Assembly: GCA_031800475.1 (NCBI GenBank)
Contig: DAPKRQ010000166.1
Coordinates: forward strand, 1 to 7,816
DNA: 7,816 nucleotides
Source: Kuafuiihalomonas phototrophica
Lineage (GTDB): Bacteria; Myxococcota; Kuafuiibacteriia; Kuafuiibacteriales; Kuafuiibacteriaceae
Direction: 5' to 3'
Part shown: piece by piece, positions 6,352 through 7,816 of the stretch
Layout of the letters: each line of letters opens with the position of its first letter
Position numbering within the stretch: position 1 is the stretch's first letter
Notes under the pieces: generated by a model
Database searches by the model: none
What the model saw: only the letters and a program-made list of their open reading frames with translations
Told to the model about the DNA's origin: nothing
Translations under genes and position numbers: made by a program

Positions 6352-6660
6352 ATGCGGGAAGAGACCGAGACCGAACCCGGATCTCGAGCCGAATCCGAGA
6401 CCTTGGCGCTGTATTTCTACCCCAGCTGCGGCTTCTGCCGGCGGGTGCTGCAGGCGATGGACGAGCTCGGGGTCGAGGTCGAGCTGCGCGACATCACCCG
6501 GGATCGACAAGCTTTTCAGGATCTGATGGCAGCCCGGGGCCGGCCCACGGTGCCGGTGCTCCGGCGGACCACCTCGAGCGAAGACCACTGGATGCCGGAA
6601 TCCGCCGACATCATCCGCTGGCTCCGGCAGCGCTTCGCCGGAAAATCAGGGTATACCTGA
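6352..6660 (+). CDS. Glutaredoxin-like protein (dithiol CGFC)
   Basis: This 102-residue protein has one thioredoxin-fold domain. LALYFYPSCGFC places the redox pair at C26 and C29 on the first strand-to-helix turn. GRPTVPVL (63-70) carries the cis-proline loop (P68), and ESADIIRWL (83-91) matches the late glutathione-contacting turn and last helix. These are the main glutaredoxin landmarks, so a glutathione- or thiol-dependent disulfide reductase is likely, though the CGFC active site differs from the classical CPYC. Residues 1-17 are a short acidic extension (EETETEPG). There is no signal peptide, so it is probably cytoplasmic. The ATG is preceded by AGGAA, and the hydrophobic strand begins at residue 18, so the frame and start fit. 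It lies 39 nt upstream of the next plus-strand gene and probably shares a transcript with it. Confidence 0.85.
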   Translation: MREETETEPGSRAESETLALYFYPSCGFCRRVLQAMDELGVEVELRDITRDRQAFQDLMAARGRPTVPVLRRTTSSEDHWMPESADIIRWLRQRFAGKSGYT

Positions 6661-6690
6661 GCATTGCGCCCGGGGGCGGCCTCTGTCGAA

Positions 6691-6695
6691 GGGAG
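6691..6695 (+). promoter_or_regulatory. Ribosome binding site for the gene at 6700
   Basis: GGGAG lies 4 nt before the ATG at 6700-6702, in the 39-nt gap after the glutaredoxin stop. It supports this start; no other in-frame start is better placed. Confidence 0.6.
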
Positions 6696-6699
6696 CACC

Positions 6700-7816
6700 A
6701 TGGAGCGGCAGCGCCCCGACACCAGCAGCAACGACATCGACCTGTACATCCGGTCGATCTACTCCCTGCTTCGAAGTAGCGGGGCGGTCCGCATCCGGTC
6801 GCTGGAAGAGGTGCACACCTTTTCCGATTCGTCGCTGCATCTGGGGGCTCGCGACACCCGACCGGACCTGTCGGCCCTGGGCTACGCGGCGGCCCGGCTT
6901 CCGCCTTCGATGGTCCGGGTGAATCAGGTCGTGCTGGGCCAATCGCCCGAGCTGTTCGAGAGCTTCGGGCTGCAAGTGGGCGATTGGCGGGGGGTCCGGG
7001 CCCGCGGGCGGCGCCGGCCCATGCGACAGGACGGCGACACCCTGGCCATGTTCATCGCGTCCGCTTCGGACATCGATGACGTGGTGCCGATCCTGACCGC
7101 ATACCAGATCGAATGGAACAAGGTGCATCCAGTCCTGGCCCAGGCCAGCGGACTCGATCTGTCCGACGAAGATGCCGTAGCCAAAGCCCTGGACGTGGAT
7201 CCCGAAGCCCTTCGGACCCTGCGGCGGGGTTTGGGGGAGGACCTGGCGCCGCTCCTTCGAGCCATGGCAGACCGACCGCTCGACCTGCGGGTGAACCTCT
7301 TGGCCGGGTCGTTCAGCCAGTATCAGCGGGCGGCCCAACGCTGGTGGAGCGGCGTGGAGCCGATGTACGCGCCGCCAGACCGCCCGCCCCGGCCGGTGTA
7401 TTTCGTTTCGTCCAATACGCACGCCCTGGCCAACCTCCTGGGGGGCTACGCGCTGCACCACCGGGACCGGGTCATCGAAAGCGCGCGTGCCGAAAATCCC
7501 GACGGGGTGTGGCCGCGCCTGGAGCGGGCCTTGGCCGAGGGGGCGCCCGACGTGGAGAACCTGCTCCACTTTTGTCTGCGCCATCACGCGCGCCGGGTTC
7601 CCGAAGCCCGGGAAGCGGTCCAGCGGTGGGATGGGGAGTTGGGGATCGAAACGGTGCCGGATCCCGGCCAGGTCGAGGTCTCGGCCCAGGTCATCGAGAT
7701 CGGCCGTCTGGACCCGGCGCGCCTCGATCCCCGGGTCCAGGTCGACGGCGCGGAGCGGCTGGCCGACAGCGACGCGGTGATCCTGAACATCGACTATCCC
7801 CTGGGAATGGCGGCCT
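6700..7816 (+). CDS. Protein of unknown function (3' end beyond window)
   Basis: The frame is open from the ATG at 6700 to the window edge: 372 complete codons and one extra base, with no stop. I do not recognise the family with confidence. It looks soluble, with no signal peptide or membrane helix. The first 200 residues are mostly helical-looking (LYIRSIYSLLRSSGAVRI, a DEDAVAKAL helix, LAPLLRAMADRPLDLRV). A hydrophobic strand-plus-helix unit near 232-250 (PVYFVSSNTHALANLLGGY) and a second near 357-372 (SDAVILNIDYPLGMAA) look like conserved alpha/beta core motifs. The protein has one cysteine, C292 in HFCLRHHARR. I have a weak, unverified recollection of similar SSNTH and NIDYPLGMAAY motifs in an uncharacterised bacterial family, possibly DUF6909. 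That the frame is coding is well supported by an RBS, no stop over 1.1 kb, and a normal amino-acid mix. It is probably co-transcribed with the glutaredoxin gene. Confidence 0.8.
   Translation, partial: MERQRPDTSSNDIDLYIRSIYSLLRSSGAVRIRSLEEVHTFSDSSLHLGARDTRPDLSALGYAAARLPPSMVRVNQVVLGQSPELFESFGLQVGDWRGVRARGRRRPMRQDGDTLAMFIASASDIDDVVPILTAYQIEWNKVHPVLAQASGLDLSDEDAVAKALDVDPEALRTLRRGLGEDLAPLLRAMADRPLDLRVNLLAGSFSQYQRAAQRWWSGVEPMYAPPDRPPRPVYFVSSNTHALANLLGGYALHHRDRVIESARAENPDGVWPRLERALAEGAPDVENLLHFCLRHHARRVPEAREAVQRWDGELGIETVPDPGQVEVSAQVIEIGRLDPARLDPRVQVDGAERLADSDAVILNIDYPLGMAA

Noticed and set aside
6351..6354. Palindromic CATG giving overlapping head-to-head ATG codons for the glutaredoxin and a longer beta-helix protein
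   Set aside because: The minus-strand ATG at 6353 would have a pyrimidine-rich upstream stretch with no Shine-Dalgarno and would add 32 basic residues before a normal signal peptide. The ATG at 6257 explains the protein better.
6667..6678. Small GC hairpin (CGCC/GGCG) between the glutaredoxin and the next gene, as a terminator
   Set aside because: The stem is only 4 bp and there is no T-run. The short 39-nt gap with a good RBS fits co-transcription.
5487..6779. Plus-strand open frame (430 codons) across the beta-helix gene and glutaredoxin
   Set aside because: It runs antisense to the secreted protein and out of frame with the CGFC glutaredoxin, and shows no recognisable domain.
6646..7587. 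Minus-strand open frame (313 codons) opposite the last gene
   Set aside because: It is His/Pro/Arg/Gln-rich and has no domain. The plus strand there has an RBS, a start and an uninterrupted normal protein.

Overview
The DNA is GC-rich, with G/C-ending codons in every real gene. It carries a large Hanks-type Ser/Thr kinase fused through one membrane segment to WD40 repeats, a secreted beta-helix protein, and a two-ribbon zf-TFIIB protein. This mix suggests a Gram-negative bacterium of the Myxococcota (former Deltaproteobacteria) or, less likely, the Planctomycetota. The assignment is inferred from gene style only; no rRNA or other phylogenetic marker is present. I see no tRNA, rRNA, CRISPR array, insertion sequence or other mobile-element signature. 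Coding density is very high.

Layout. Positions 1-69 hold the last 22 codons of an unidentified plus-strand gene. It converges, with a 12-nt gap, on a minus-strand gene (82-603) for a small protein with two zinc ribbons. A 165-bp divergent spacer (604-768) containing an imperfect dyad separates this gene from a plus-strand amidase-signature hydrolase (769-2241) with an intact Lys-cisSer-Ser triad. The amidase converges with a 4-nt gap on the kinase gene. A perfect 8-bp inverted repeat with a 4-nt loop covers both stop codons.

The central unit is a minus-strand pair. A secreted, apparently beta-helical protein (5520-6257) lies directly upstream of a 1085-residue transmembrane kinase (2246-5503). 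Only 16 nt separate them, and those nt contain a perfect AGGAGG for a TTG start. The kinase has a cytoplasmic catalytic domain, one membrane helix, a helical/coiled-coil stalk and about 14 WD40-like blades, consistent with two seven-bladed propellers outside the membrane. I infer a one-component signalling receptor co-expressed with an exported partner or target.

A 94-bp divergent spacer (6258-6351) separates this pair from a plus-strand pair: a small dithiol glutaredoxin-like protein (6352-6660) and, 39 nt later, a conserved-looking protein I cannot assign (6700 to the window edge, incomplete). Nothing in the window is a clear defence or mobile system. The points most worth a second look are the beta-helix/kinase pair, the double propeller, the shared stop-codon hairpin and the unassigned gene downstream of the glutaredoxin.
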